Shown here one piece after another: positions 25,567-33,007 of a stretch of 42,105 bases of DNA. This DNA comes from Paracidovorax cattleyae (GTDB taxonomy: Bacteria; Pseudomonadota; Gammaproteobacteria; Burkholderiales; Burkholderiaceae_C): positions 1-42,105 of the forward strand of contig NZ_FNJL01000024.1 in NCBI RefSeq assembly GCF_900104515.1, given 5' to 3'. The translations under genes and the position numbers were made by a program. Numbering within the stretch: the first letter of the stretch is position 1; every line of letters begins with the position of its first letter. The notes under the pieces are model-generated. The model had not been told where the DNA came from, did not search any database, and worked only from the letters and a program-made list of their open reading frames with translations.

Positions 25567-26212
25567 CTACTTTCTTTTGCTGCGCCAAAAGAAAGTAGGC
25601 AAAGAAAAGGCGAGCCCTGGTGTCTGCGTCCCCCTTCGCCCCGTGGGGGCGAAGGGGGCAGCCTGCGGTGCTCGGAGGCAAGGCGCGGCTGCGGAACTCG
25701 CTGCGCGCTGGCGCGCTCCGCTCGGACAACCGCAGCCAGTCAGATCACGAAGCAGGCGTGTCCTTCGGCACGCCTGCGCGCCTTGCCTCCTGCGCTCCTC
25801 GGCGCAGCCACGAGGGCGGGGTGCCGCATACGGGCCATTGCTTCGCTCGGCCCGGGGTGCGCGAGTGCGTTGCACCGCGCACCGTTTTTCCTGGGGCGGA
25901 GCGCTGGGGCTTTGGCCGAGCGCAGCGACGGCCTTGGGGCCGAGCAACGCGAAGGCCCGGGTCACCCCTTCTGGATGCGCCTGGGGCGCGCAGGGGGTGG
26001 GGTGGCGGGCGTGCCGCAGGACACGTCCGCTTCGTGAACTGACTTGCCGTGGTTGTCCGAGCGTAGCGCGCAAGCGCGCAGCGAGTTCCACGGCACACCC
26101 CACCCCCGAGCACCCCAGGTTGCCCCGTTCGCCCCTCGGGCGAACGGGGTCGCATCCAGCAGGGTCGCCCTTTCTTTGGTTACTTTCTTTCGGCGAAGCG
26201 AAAGAAAGTGAC
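25567..26212. repeat. 646-bp near-palindromic repeat element between nirD and nasA
   Basis: The 801-bp gap 25506-26306 is dominated by a large imperfect inverted repeat. The inner arms 25693-25774 and 26008-26089 (82 bp each) match at 73 of 82 positions as reverse complements. The flanking parts also mirror each other: GAAAGTAGGCAAAGAAAAGG at left against GAAAGTAACCAAAGAAAGGG at right, each followed by a GC-rich hairpin (CCCCCTTCGCCCC.. and CCCCGTTCGCCC..). Each end carries a T/A-rich hairpin: 25567-25579 with 25586-25598 (13 bp perfect) and 26182-26192 with 26199-26209 (11 bp perfect). The centre (about 25775-26007) is unpaired and GC-rich. The open frames across it mirror each other and show no protein family, so I see no gene here and no transposase. 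Confidence 0.85.
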
Positions 26213-26306
26213 TCGCCCGCCGGGGCGAAATCCCGGCTCCGGAAAGAAGATCCACAGCACGGTGTCATGACGTCCAGAGCGTTGAGGGCAGATGCAGGCT
26301 GAAGCC

Positions 26307-26696
26307 TCATCCCACCGTCGCCACACCCCGCCTCACCGGCCCCGCCACCGGCCGCGTCTCCCCCACCGCATGCCCCGCGAGCTCGCCCGCATCCAGGAAC
26401 ACTTCCCCATCCTCCACCTTCACCGCGAACCGCGGCGTGCAGCCTTCGTCCGGCGCGGCGGCCTGTCCGTCGCACAGGCCGATGCTCCAGTTGTGCAGGG
26501 GGCAGGCGACGCTGCGGCCGAAGACGATGCCCTGCGAGAGCGGGCCGCCCTTGTGCGGGCAGCGGTCGAGGAGGGCGAAGACTTCTCCGGCGTCGTTGCG
26601 GAACACCGCGACGTCGAGCCCGTGCGGCCGGGCGACGCGGCGCGCGCCGAGCACGGGGATGTCGTCCACGCGGCAGATGGGGGTCCATTGGGTCAT
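26307..26696 (-). CDS. nirD: Nitrite reductase (NADH) small subunit, Rieske-like
   Basis: This 129-residue protein has a Rieske-type fold. Both metal-binding loops are complete: CPHKGGPLSQG (Cys-x-His) near residue 47 and CPLHNWSIGL (Cys-x-x-His) near residue 66. Many NirD proteins lack these ligands, so this one may hold a real [2Fe-2S] cluster. It partners with NirB to reduce nitrite to ammonium in the cytoplasm. It starts 57 bp after nirB on the same strand, in the standard nirB-nirD order. The C-terminal part after about residue 108 is variable. Confidence 0.94.
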   Translation of the reverse strand: MTQWTPICRVDDIPVLGARRVARPHGLDVAVFRNDAGEVFALLDRCPHKGGPLSQGIVFGRSVACPLHNWSIGLCDGQAAAPDEGCTPRFAVKVEDGEVFLDAGELAGHAVGETRPVAGPVRRGVATVG

Positions 26697-26753
26697 CGGG
26701 GGCCTCTCGCGGGTCTCGTGGGAATGGGGGGAAGGATCGGGACGGTCACGAAA

Positions 26754-29231
26754 TCAACGGACCGTTGCGGCTGCATCTGCAGTTGCGGCGAGGGCCAGCG
26801 GGACGAACTGCCGCGTATCCACCGCGGCCTTGTCGAACTCGAACCAGGGGTCGGGCTCGCCGTCGAGCGCGAACTGCAGCTGGGCCCAGAGCGCCTTGCG
26901 GCCTGCGTGGTCTTCGAGGATGCGCTTCTTCACGTAGTCCAGGCCCACGCGGTTCACGTAGTGCACGGTGCGCTCCAGGTACCAGCCCTCCTGGCGGTAG
27001 AGCTCGCAGAAGGCGCCGGTGTATTCGAGCACTTCCTCGGCGGTCTTGAGCTTGGTGAAGAAGTGGGCCACCTCGGTCTTGATGCCGCCGTTGCCGGCGA
27101 TGTACATCTCCCAGCCGGAATCCACGCCGATGATGCCCACGTCCTTGATGCCGGCCTCGGCGCAGTTGCGCGGGCAGCCGCTCACGGCGAACTTGACCTT
27201 GTGCGGGGCGTACATGCGCCACATCGCGCGCTCCAGGTCCTTGCCCATCCGGGTGCTGTCCTGCGTGCCCATGCGGCACCATTCGCTGCCCACGCAGGTC
27301 TTCACCGTGCGCAGCGCCTTGGCGTAGGCGTGGCCGCTGGGCATGCCGATGTCCTTCCAGACGTTGACGAGATCTTCCTTCTTCACGCCGAGCAGGTCGA
27401 TGCGCTGGCCGCCCGTGACCTTCACGGTGGGGATGTTGTATTTGTCCACGGCATCGGCGATGCGGCGCAGTTCGTCGGCGGTGGTCTCGCCGCCCCACAT
27501 GCGCGGAATCACGCTGTAGGTGCCATCCTTCTGGATGTTGGCGTGCGAGCGTTCGTTGATGGCGCGGCTCTGCGGGTCGTCCTTCGCCTCCTTGGGCCAG
27601 GTGCTGATCAGGTAGTAGTTCACCGCGGGCCGGCAGGTGGGGCAGCCGTCGGGTGTCTTCCACTCCAGAAATTTGAACACGTCCTGGATGGTGAGCAGGC
27701 GGTGCGTGCGGATCGCGTCGCGCACGGCCTGGTGGCCGTGGTCGGTGCAACTGCAGACGGCCTTGGTCCGGGGCGTGGCGGAGTAGTCGCCGCCCGCGGT
27801 GAACATGATGATCTGCTCCACCAGTCCGGTGCAGGAGCCGCAGCTCGCGCTGGCCTTGGTGTGCTTGCGCACGTCCTCCAGCGTGAACAGGCCCTTGTCC
27901 TTGATCGCCTTGCAGATGGCGCCCTTGGTCACGCCGTTGCAGCCGCAGACCTCGTCGGCGTCCTGCATGGCGGCGGCCTTGCTCTGGCCCTGGTGGCCGG
28001 TGTCGCCGAGGTGGGATTCGCCGAACATCAGCTTGTCGCGGATGTCGCCGATGGAGCGGCCCTCGCGCAGCAGCTTGAAGTACCAGCTGCCGTCCACGGT
28101 GTCGCCGTAGAGGCAGGCGCCCACCAGCTGGTCGCCGCGGATCACCAGCTTCTTGTACACGCCGCCGAAGGGATCGCTCATCACGATGTCCTCGGTGCCC
28201 TCGCCGCCCTGGAAGTTGCCGGCGGAGAACAGGTCGATGCCCGTCACCTTGAGCTTGGTGGAGGTGAGCGAGCCCTGGTAGCGCGCGATGCCGTACTCGG
28301 CCAGGTGGTTGGCCAGCACCTTGCCCTGCTCGAAGAGCGGCGCCACGAGGCCGTAGGCGATGCCGCGGTGCGCGGCGCATTCGCCCACCGCGTAGATGCG
28401 CGCGTCGGTCACCGTCTGCAGCGTGTCGCTGACCACGATGCCGCGGTTCACGTGCAGGCGCATGCTTTCGGCGAGCTGCGTGTTCGGGCGGATGCCCACG
28501 GCCATGACGACGAGCTGCGCGGGCACCTCCGTGCCGTCCTTGAAGCGCACGGCGGCCACGCGCCCCGAGGCATCGCCCACCAGTTCCTGGGTCTGCGCCT
28601 TCATGAGGAAGCCCATGCCGCGTTCCTCGAGGGATTTCTGCAGCATGCGGCCGGCCACGTCGTCGAGCTGGCGCTCCATGAGCCATTCGCTCGCGTGCAC
28701 CACGGTAACGCGCATGCCGCGCTTCATGAGCCCGTTGGCGGCCTCCAGGCCGAGCAGCCCGCCGCCGATCACGACCGCGTCGCGGTAGATGGTGGCCGCG
28801 TCGATCATGGCCTGCGTGTCGGCGATGTCGCGGTAGGCCAGCACCCCCGAAAGTTGATTGCCGGGGATGGGCAGGATGAAGGGGTTGGAGCCGGTGGCGA
28901 GGATCAGCCGGTCGTAGGGCGCCTCGATGGCGCGGCCCCGGGCATCCGTGCCGCGCACGATGCGCCGGGTGCGGTCCACCTCCCGCACGGCGCAACCCGT
29001 GTGCAGGGTGATGCCGTTGTCCTCATACCAGGACCAGTCGTTGAGGACGATTTCCTCCAGCGTCTGCTCGCCGGCCAGCACGGGCGACAGCAGGATGCGG
29101 TTGTAGTTGGGGTGCGGCTCGGCGCCGAAGACGGTGATCTCGTACAGATCGGGCGCGATCTTCAGCAGTTCCTCGAGCGTGCGCACGCCGGCCATGCCGT
29201 TGCCCACCATCACCAATCTGGATTTCTTCAT
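26754..29231 (-). CDS. nirB: Nitrite reductase (NADH) large subunit, siroheme [4Fe-4S]
   Basis: This 825-residue enzyme performs the six-electron reduction of nitrite to ammonium with NADH. In order it has an FAD site (LVMVGNGMAGVRTLEELL), an NADH site (AVVIGGGLLGLEAANGLM, about 147-164), and a BFD-like [2Fe-2S] region (CGCNGVTKGAICKAI, then SCGSCTGLVEQ, about 425-480). A second Cys cluster follows (CSCTDHGH, CPTCRP). The sulfite/nitrite reductase core has the siroheme-[4Fe-4S] ligands TCVGSEWCR and SGCPRNCAEAG. The start at 29231 is preceded by a GGGGGT ribosome-binding site. It is the first gene of the operon, behind a sigma-54 promoter and an attenuator-like leader. Confidence 0.97.
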   Translation of the reverse strand: MKKSRLVMVGNGMAGVRTLEELLKIAPDLYEITVFGAEPHPNYNRILLSPVLAGEQTLEEIVLNDWSWYEDNGITLHTGCAVREVDRTRRIVRGTDARGRAIEAPYDRLILATGSNPFILPIPGNQLSGVLAYRDIADTQAMIDAATIYRDAVVIGGGLLGLEAANGLMKRGMRVTVVHASEWLMERQLDDVAGRMLQKSLEERGMGFLMKAQTQELVGDASGRVAAVRFKDGTEVPAQLVVMAVGIRPNTQLAESMRLHVNRGIVVSDTLQTVTDARIYAVGECAAHRGIAYGLVAPLFEQGKVLANHLAEYGIARYQGSLTSTKLKVTGIDLFSAGNFQGGEGTEDIVMSDPFGGVYKKLVIRGDQLVGACLYGDTVDGSWYFKLLREGRSIGDIRDKLMFGESHLGDTGHQGQSKAAAMQDADEVCGCNGVTKGAICKAIKDKGLFTLEDVRKHTKASASCGSCTGLVEQIIMFTAGGDYSATPRTKAVCSCTDHGHQAVRDAIRTHRLLTIQDVFKFLEWKTPDGCPTCRPAVNYYLISTWPKEAKDDPQSRAINERSHANIQKDGTYSVIPRMWGGETTADELRRIADAVDKYNIPTVKVTGGQRIDLLGVKKEDLVNVWKDIGMPSGHAYAKALRTVKTCVGSEWCRMGTQDSTRMGKDLERAMWRMYAPHKVKFAVSGCPRNCAEAGIKDVGIIGVDSGWEMYIAGNGGIKTEVAHFFTKLKTAEEVLEYTGAFCELYRQEGWYLERTVHYVNRVGLDYVKKRILEDHAGRKALWAQLQFALDGEPDPWFEFDKAAVDTRQFVPLALAATADAAATVR

Positions 29232-29257
29232 CGTGACCCCCAATGGGTGTTCGTGCC

Positions 29258-29329
29258 AAAAACAAAAAAGGCGTCCGCACAGAGCACAGGCCGTTGATTG
29301 TCAGCCTGCACCATCTGTGGGGACGCCTT
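29258..29329 (-). terminator. Attenuator: intrinsic terminator in the nirB leader
   Basis: On the minus strand AAGGCGTCC (29329-29321) pairs with GGACGCCTT (29276-29268). Inside, CACAGA pairs with TCTGTG after a single C-C mismatch, and CAGGC with GCCTG nearer the loop. The stem is followed by TTTTTTGTTTTT (29269-29258). This strong terminator lies 27 bp before the nirB start and after the promoter, so it must be bypassed to express the operon. Confidence 0.85.
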
Positions 29330-29333
29330 CGTC

Positions 29334-29390
29334 CTGGCCGCCCCGTTTCCGCCATTGGAGGGGGCCAGCCATGTGACCGGCATTGGTCAC
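29334..29390 (-). ncRNA. Two-hairpin ANTAR-target leader RNA of the nirB operon
   Basis: Hairpin P1 (29390-29373) is GTGACC-AATGCC-GGTCAC, a perfect 6-bp stem with a hexaloop. Hairpin P2 (29368-29334) has outer arms CTGGCC/GGCCAG, an interrupted C/G-rich middle, and TCC-AATGGC-GGA at the tip, again a hexaloop. Both loops carry A at position 1 and G at position 4, the reported pattern for RNAs bound by ANTAR-domain antiterminators (NasR, NasT, EutV). Four bases separate the hairpins and a terminator follows 4 bases after P2. The arrangement matches known ANTAR-controlled leaders of nitrate operons. Confidence 0.78.
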
Positions 29391-29401
29391 GGGAACGCTT
29401 T

Positions 29402-29417
29402 AGCAATGTGCGTGCCA
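29402..29417 (-). promoter_or_regulatory. Sigma-54 (-24/-12) promoter of the nirB operon
   Basis: The minus strand reads TGGCACG-CACA-TTGCT, an exact match to the core sigma-54 consensus TGGCACG-N4-TTGCW, preceded by C (the Y position). The expected transcription start is near 29391-29393, so the RNA would begin almost directly with hairpin P1. It implies control by NtrC or another sigma-54 activator. Confidence 0.87.
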
Positions 29418-29546
29418 GGTCGGGGCAGGGGCCGAGGGTTGATGTGAAATCGGCCACAGGGAACATCAAACCAAGGAAATTTGCTATTGTTTTTGTAGTG
29501 AATTGCGGCTGGTACTGTGCGGTGGTGGGGCGGGCGCGAACCGCCC

Positions 29547-29572
29547 TGGTGCGTGGTGCCCAGCCCGGTGCA
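29547..29572 (-). promoter_or_regulatory. GGTGC repeats, possible NtrC half-sites
   Basis: Three GGTGC-type half-sites (TGGTGC 29547-29552, TGGTGC 29554-29559, GGTGCA 29567-29572) lie 130-170 bp upstream of the sigma-54 promoter, in the usual enhancer range. The NtrC consensus is TGCACCA-N5-TGGTGCA. These are direct copies rather than a clean palindrome, so the call is weak. Confidence 0.3.
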
Positions 29573-29607
29573 TCACGACGGCAACGCGCGGATCGTGCCA
29601 CGGCTGC

Positions 29608-29668
29608 TTCGGCTACCTGGCCAACGCATCGCCTTTTTTATTCCAGTAGATGGAGCGCGCGACACACT
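29608..29668 (+). promoter_or_regulatory. PIP-box-like HrpX/HrpB promoter of the candidate effector
   Basis: TTCGG (29608-29612), 15 bp, then ATCGC (29628-29632) matches the plant-inducible promoter box TTCGB-N15-TTCGB with one mismatch. A CACACT at 29663-29668 fits the associated -10 motif YANNNT and begins exactly 30 bp after the box, within the published 30-32 bp spacing. The start codon at 29698 lies about 30 bp beyond. The -10 position also rules out an upstream in-frame ATG at 29650. Confidence 0.6.
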
Positions 29669-29697
29669 GGTGGTATCTACTTTCTAAAGGAACCTAT

Positions 29698-30282
29698 ATG
29701 GGATGTATCAACAGCACACAGCGCCACTCCAGCCCGATTTACACCCCCGCAGCGCACACCCCCGCCGCCACCCCGGAGAACCGAACGCCGGCGCGACACG
29801 ATTCGCCGTATGGAGGCCCCAGGGGGGGGCGGGTGAGTGCGGGGGGATCATCAGCCCCTCGTAGCCCGCTGCAGGTGAGGGATGGAACCGTGCGAGGCGC
29901 TGCACAAACCCTTCGGCAGCAGCGGACTAACATAGAGGCCCTGCTGGAACACGCGCGTCAGTATCCTAGTGACAGAGGGATGCAGACAGTTGTAAGGCGA
30001 GGCGAGCGATTGAGTAACAGAATCCAGAGCTATCTCTCCGGTGTAGGACGCCCAGTGGGGCCTGACGATGTGAGAGAAACATTGCAGCAACTGACCCAAA
30101 CCGTGAGCGCGCACCGTTCCGAGGTCGCTGCGGCCATGGTTGCCAATGATAGCGAGAGCGAGAGCGAGAGCGGCGCGGCCTACGGGGCTTCGTCTTCGCA
30201 TTACCAGCCCTCCGGACTCCAGGACCAGTCGACCGTTTTCTATCCGGGGTACGGCCATGGATACGGGGGATTGCTTCGTTAG
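29698..30282 (+). CDS. Candidate type III secreted effector with N-terminal acylation signal (MGC..S), unknown family
   Basis: I do not recognise a family for this 194-residue protein. It begins MGCINSTQRHSSPI. Gly2 followed by Cys3 and Ser6 is the pattern for N-myristoylation plus palmitoylation by a eukaryotic host, used by several plant-pathogen effectors. The first 60 residues are rich in Ser, Thr, Pro, His and Arg and poor in acidic residues, like type III secretion signals. Residues about 62-150 look helical (GAAQTLRQQRTNIEALLEHA, RETLQQLTQTVSAHRSEVAA). A SESESESG run and an aromatic Gly-rich tail (YPGYGHGYGGLLR) follow. Base composition is visibly lower in GC, with codons such as ATA, AGA and TTG that are rare in the neighbours. 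AAAGGA precedes the ATG. The function is inferred from promoter and N-terminus only. Confidence 0.6.
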   Translation: MGCINSTQRHSSPIYTPAAHTPAATPENRTPARHDSPYGGPRGGRVSAGGSSAPRSPLQVRDGTVRGAAQTLRQQRTNIEALLEHARQYPSDRGMQTVVRRGERLSNRIQSYLSGVGRPVGPDDVRETLQQLTQTVSAHRSEVAAAMVANDSESESESGAAYGASSSHYQPSGLQDQSTVFYPGYGHGYGGLLR

Positions 30283-30750
30283 AGCGTTTGCCATCCGCAG
30301 AGCCGGTGGTGGCGGGTCGCCACCTGCTTCGGGATGAAGGTCCCGGGCCGCCCCTCCATGATTCACGCCATGCAGAGGGGATGCCAGGCCCGGCCTGGCT
30401 ATGACCCGCGGACCATCCTGTTCCGCACCGAGTCCACCTGCACGGTGCCGCCCGCCAACCCCAACGGTCCGGCGCCGCTCGCCCCTTCGGCCGCAGGCGA
30501 ATCGCCTCGCGGCCACGCCCCGATCATCCGGGCGTGCCACGGAGCCTTCCTGATCGGCCTGTCATGCGGCCGGGACCACGCTGGTCCCGGGGCATCGCCG
30601 AGCGGGCGCGAAGCGCCTGAATGCGTGAGGAAACATGCCGGACGCATCTGGATTTCGCATACCGGCGCTCTCGTTCACCGGGCGGCCGGTGGTCGCGCCG
30701 ATGTGCATGCACCCTCCACGGCATCGATATTTCCCGGAGAGGAGCCTGAG
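30283..30750 (+). other. Gap of about 470 bp without a recognisable gene
   Basis: Open frames exist on both strands because of high GC, but none shows a family or a clear ribosome-binding site. The stretch between the candidate effector and the broken small gene at 30751 may be an accessory-region remnant. Confidence 0.4.
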
Positions 30751-31128
30751 ATGAGCCTGCAGAACGCCGCTGCCCAGATGGGCACGCTGCCCGCCCCACC
30801 CGCCGCGCTTCGATACCGATTGCTTCGTCGTCGTGCCCCTGCAGCCCGGTAAGGTGCGCCAACTGCTGGAGGTGCTGCGGTGCGATCCACCGCTGGCAGA
30901 GCAATTGCTCTGGCTGCCGGCACGGCCATCGTCCGGGGCCTCGTGGAGCGGGCGCGTGCCGCCTGCATCGGCGCGGTGATCGCCCGGCACAGCCTGGAGG
31001 GCATCGACGTGGAGGTGCTCTGCGCGTCGCAGTTCTTCGGGCAGGGGGTGGCCGACGAGGCCGGCGAGCCCACGATGGCGTGGCTGGATGACGCGATGGA
31101 GGTGACGCTCCTGCCCCTGGACATCTGA
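30751..31128 (+). pseudogene. Small gene with two compensating frame breaks, unknown function
   Basis: An ATG at 30751 stands behind a good ribosome-binding site (GGAGAGGAG). The frame starts MSLQNAAAQMGTLPAPPAA but soon meets a stop at 30850-30852. The natural-looking continuation lies in a second frame (FDTDCFVVVPLQPGKVRQLL, then EVLRCDPPLAEQLLWL, about 30813-30912). It returns to the first frame for AAGTAIVRGLVERARAACIG and VDVLC-like sequence up to PLDI and the stop at 31126-31128. The joined product would be about 125 residues. Two indels near 30813 and 30913 would explain this, either as decay or as sequencing error. I recognise no family. Confidence 0.45.
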
Positions 31129-31272
31129 ACGCCGTACGTGCTGGCGACGGGCAGTGGCCCTGTCGCGGGGTGTAGGACAAACCCCCAAGCTGTAATCACT
31201 TGTAGCAATTTGTGAGATATTACCGGTTGATCCCGTTCGGGATGCATGCCATGCAGGTAAATGTCGCAAAAA

Positions 31273-31300
31273 TGACAAGTCATTGCATGGGAATTTGTCA
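31273..31300. promoter_or_regulatory. TGACAA...TTGTCA inverted repeat upstream of the chemoreceptor
   Basis: TGACAA (31273-31278) and TTGTCA (31295-31300) are mirrored across 16 bp and end 21 bp before the receptor start. The surrounding 31180-31320 stretch is AT-richer than the genes and is the likely promoter region of the chemosensory operon. The repeat could be an operator. No known site is matched. Confidence 0.3.
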
Positions 31301-31321
31301 ATACCAAATTATGGAAATTCC

Positions 31322-32983
31322 ATGTCCGATCTGCCCACGACCGCCGCCACCCCCTCGCAGCAGCCTTCCACGCTCGAGCAGGAATTGGCGGAAGCCCTCA
31401 CCCGTTTCGATCTGGTGAACAAGAGCGCCAGCGAGGGCCTCTGGGACATGCGCTATCCGGCCGATGGCAACGTGGAGCCGGGCACGCCGTTCTGGTGGTC
31501 CGATCAATTCCGCAAGCTGCTGGGCTACCAGGACGAGAGCGACTTCCCGAACGTGCTCGACAGCTGGGGTTCGCTGCTGCATCCCGAGGACAGCGGCCCG
31601 ACCTTCGACGCGTTCGCCGCCCACCTGACCGACAGGACGGGCAAGACACCGTACGACCGCGAGTACCGCTGCAAGGTGCGCTCGGGCGAGTACCGCTGGT
31701 TCCGCGCGCGCGGCACCACGCTGCGCGATGCGGAGGGCAACCCGCTGCGCGTGGCCGGTTCGCTCAAGGACATCACGGACGAAAAGAAGCAGAAGGAAGA
31801 ACTGGATGGCGCGCTGATCCGCTTCGACCTGGTGAACCAGAGCGCCAGCGAGGGCCTGTGGGACATGGCATACCCGGCCGACGGCAACGTGCAGCCGCAG
31901 ACGCCGTTCTGGTGGTCCGACCGGTTCCGCATGCTGCTGGGCTACCAGGACGAGAGCGACTTCCCGAACGTGCTCGACAGCTGGGGCTCGCTGCTGCACC
32001 CCGAGGACAAGGATCCGACGTTCGAGGCCTTTGCCGCGCACCTGATGGACAAGACGGGCAAGACGCCCTACGACCTCGAGTACCGCTGCAAGGTGCGCTC
32101 GGGCGAGTACCGATGGTTCCGGGCGCGCGGCACGACGCTGCGTGATGTGCAAGGCAGTCCGCTGCGCGTGGCCGGTTCGCTCAAGGACATCCATGAGGAG
32201 AAGCGGCGGGCCGAGGACCTCGACAAGTCCATCGGCTCCCTCGTCGGGAGCCTGTCGGAGCAGACCCGCGGCATCCTCGGCAAGTCGGGCGCGGTGGCGA
32301 CCGGTGCCCAGGCCCTGTGCGCGACCACCGAGGAAATGAACGCCTCGATCGAGGAGCTCACGGCGTCGATCCACTCCATCGCCCAGAATGCGAAGGGCAC
32401 GGACGCCGTCGCGCGCCACACGCAGGAAGAGGCGGAGCAGGGCGCCCAGGCGATCAACAAGGCGATCGAGTCGATGGAAGTGCTCGGCCGCTCGTCGGAA
32501 GACATGTCGGAGATCGTCAAGGTCATCAGCGAGATCGCGAGCCAGACGAACATGCTGGCGTTCAACGCGGCCATCGAGGCTGCCCGCGCGGGCGAGCACG
32601 GCCTGGGCTTTTCCGTGGTGGCCGACGAGGTGCGCAAGCTGGCCGAGCGCTCGTCGCAGGCAACGAAGGAAATCTCCAAGCTGATCAACGGCTCGGTGAA
32701 GCTCATCGTCCAGGGCAGCGACGTGTCCAGGCAGGCCGGCGATGCCTTCACGAAGATCGTCAAGAGCATCCGCCAGACCGGCCAGGCGATTTCCGAAGTG
32801 TCGAGCGCCGCGGAAGAACAGCTCGGCGCGGTCAAGATGATCGGCGACGCCATCCAGCACATCGCCGAGGAAACCGAGAAGTCGGCCTCCGCCTCCGAGG
32901 GCATCGACATGGCGTGCCGCGATCTCGACGGCGGGGCGCAGCGCCTGGCCGCGGCCTTCGCCGGTTTCAAGGCCAAGGGCTGA
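31322..32983 (+). CDS. Soluble methyl-accepting chemotaxis protein with tandem PAS domains
   Basis: This 553-residue cytoplasmic chemoreceptor has no membrane segment. Two PAS domains (about residues 25-163 and 164-302, each with [22 protein letters not shown] and [14 protein letters not shown]) are followed by an MCP signalling domain from about 305. The conserved hairpin tip is in [20 protein letters not shown] and [20 protein letters not shown]. The ATG at 31322 was chosen; an upstream TTG would add 13 unconvincing residues. It is first in an operon with a triple-CheW protein, CheR and CheD, so it is probably their receptor. The ligand or cofactor of the PAS pair is unknown. Similar PAS receptors sense redox state or heme ligands. 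Confidence 0.93.
   Translation: MSDLPTTAATPSQQPSTLEQELAEALTRFDLVNKSASEGLWDMRYPADGNVEPGTPFWWSDQFRKLLGYQDESDFPNVLDSWGSLLHPEDSGPTFDAFAAHLTDRTGKTPYDREYRCKVRSGEYRWFRARGTTLRDAEGNPLRVAGSLKDITDEKKQKEELDGALIRFDLVNQSASEGLWDMAYPADGNVQPQTPFWWSDRFRMLLGYQDESDFPNVLDSWGSLLHPEDKDPTFEAFAAHLMDKTGKTPYDLEYRCKVRSGEYRWFRARGTTLRDVQGSPLRVAGSLKDIHEEKRRAEDLDKSIGSLVGSLSEQTRGILGKSGAVATGAQALCATTEEMNASIEELTASIHSIAQNAKGTDAVARHTQEEAEQGAQAINKAIESMEVLGRSSEDMSEIVKVISEIASQTNMLAFNAAIEAARAGEHGLGFSVVADEVRKLAERSSQATKEISKLINGSVKLIVQGSDVSRQAGDAFTKIVKSIRQTGQAISEVSSAAEEQLGAVKMIGDAIQHIAEETEKSASASEGIDMACRDLDGGAQRLAAAFAGFKAKG
31394..32227 (+). repeat. 417-bp tandem duplication encoding the two PAS domains
   Basis: The segment 31394-31810 is followed directly by a second copy at 31811-32227, in frame (139 codons each). 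Long stretches are identical in DNA, such as the [20 protein letters not shown] and [20 protein letters not shown] coding parts. This points to a recent duplication or ongoing gene conversion. Confidence 0.9.
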
Positions 32984-33007
32984 TCCGCCCGGCAGAGGAG
33001 AGCCACC

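Noticed and set aside
21519..25598. Plus-strand open frame of about 1360 codons
   Set aside because: It is antisense to nasA and ybiB, with low-complexity composition typical of GC-rich shadows.
25567..26302. Several open frames on both strands in the nirD-nasA gap
   Set aside because: They mirror each other because the DNA is an inverted repeat. They show no family and no ribosome-binding site, and I treat the region as a repeat element.
26292..29297. Plus-strand open frame of about 1000 codons
   Set aside because: It is antisense to nirB and nirD, which carry all expected metal and cofactor motifs.
30334..30852. 172-codon plus-strand open frame
   Set aside because: No recognisable domain and no ribosome-binding site. 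Its last part belongs to the small broken gene that starts at 30751.
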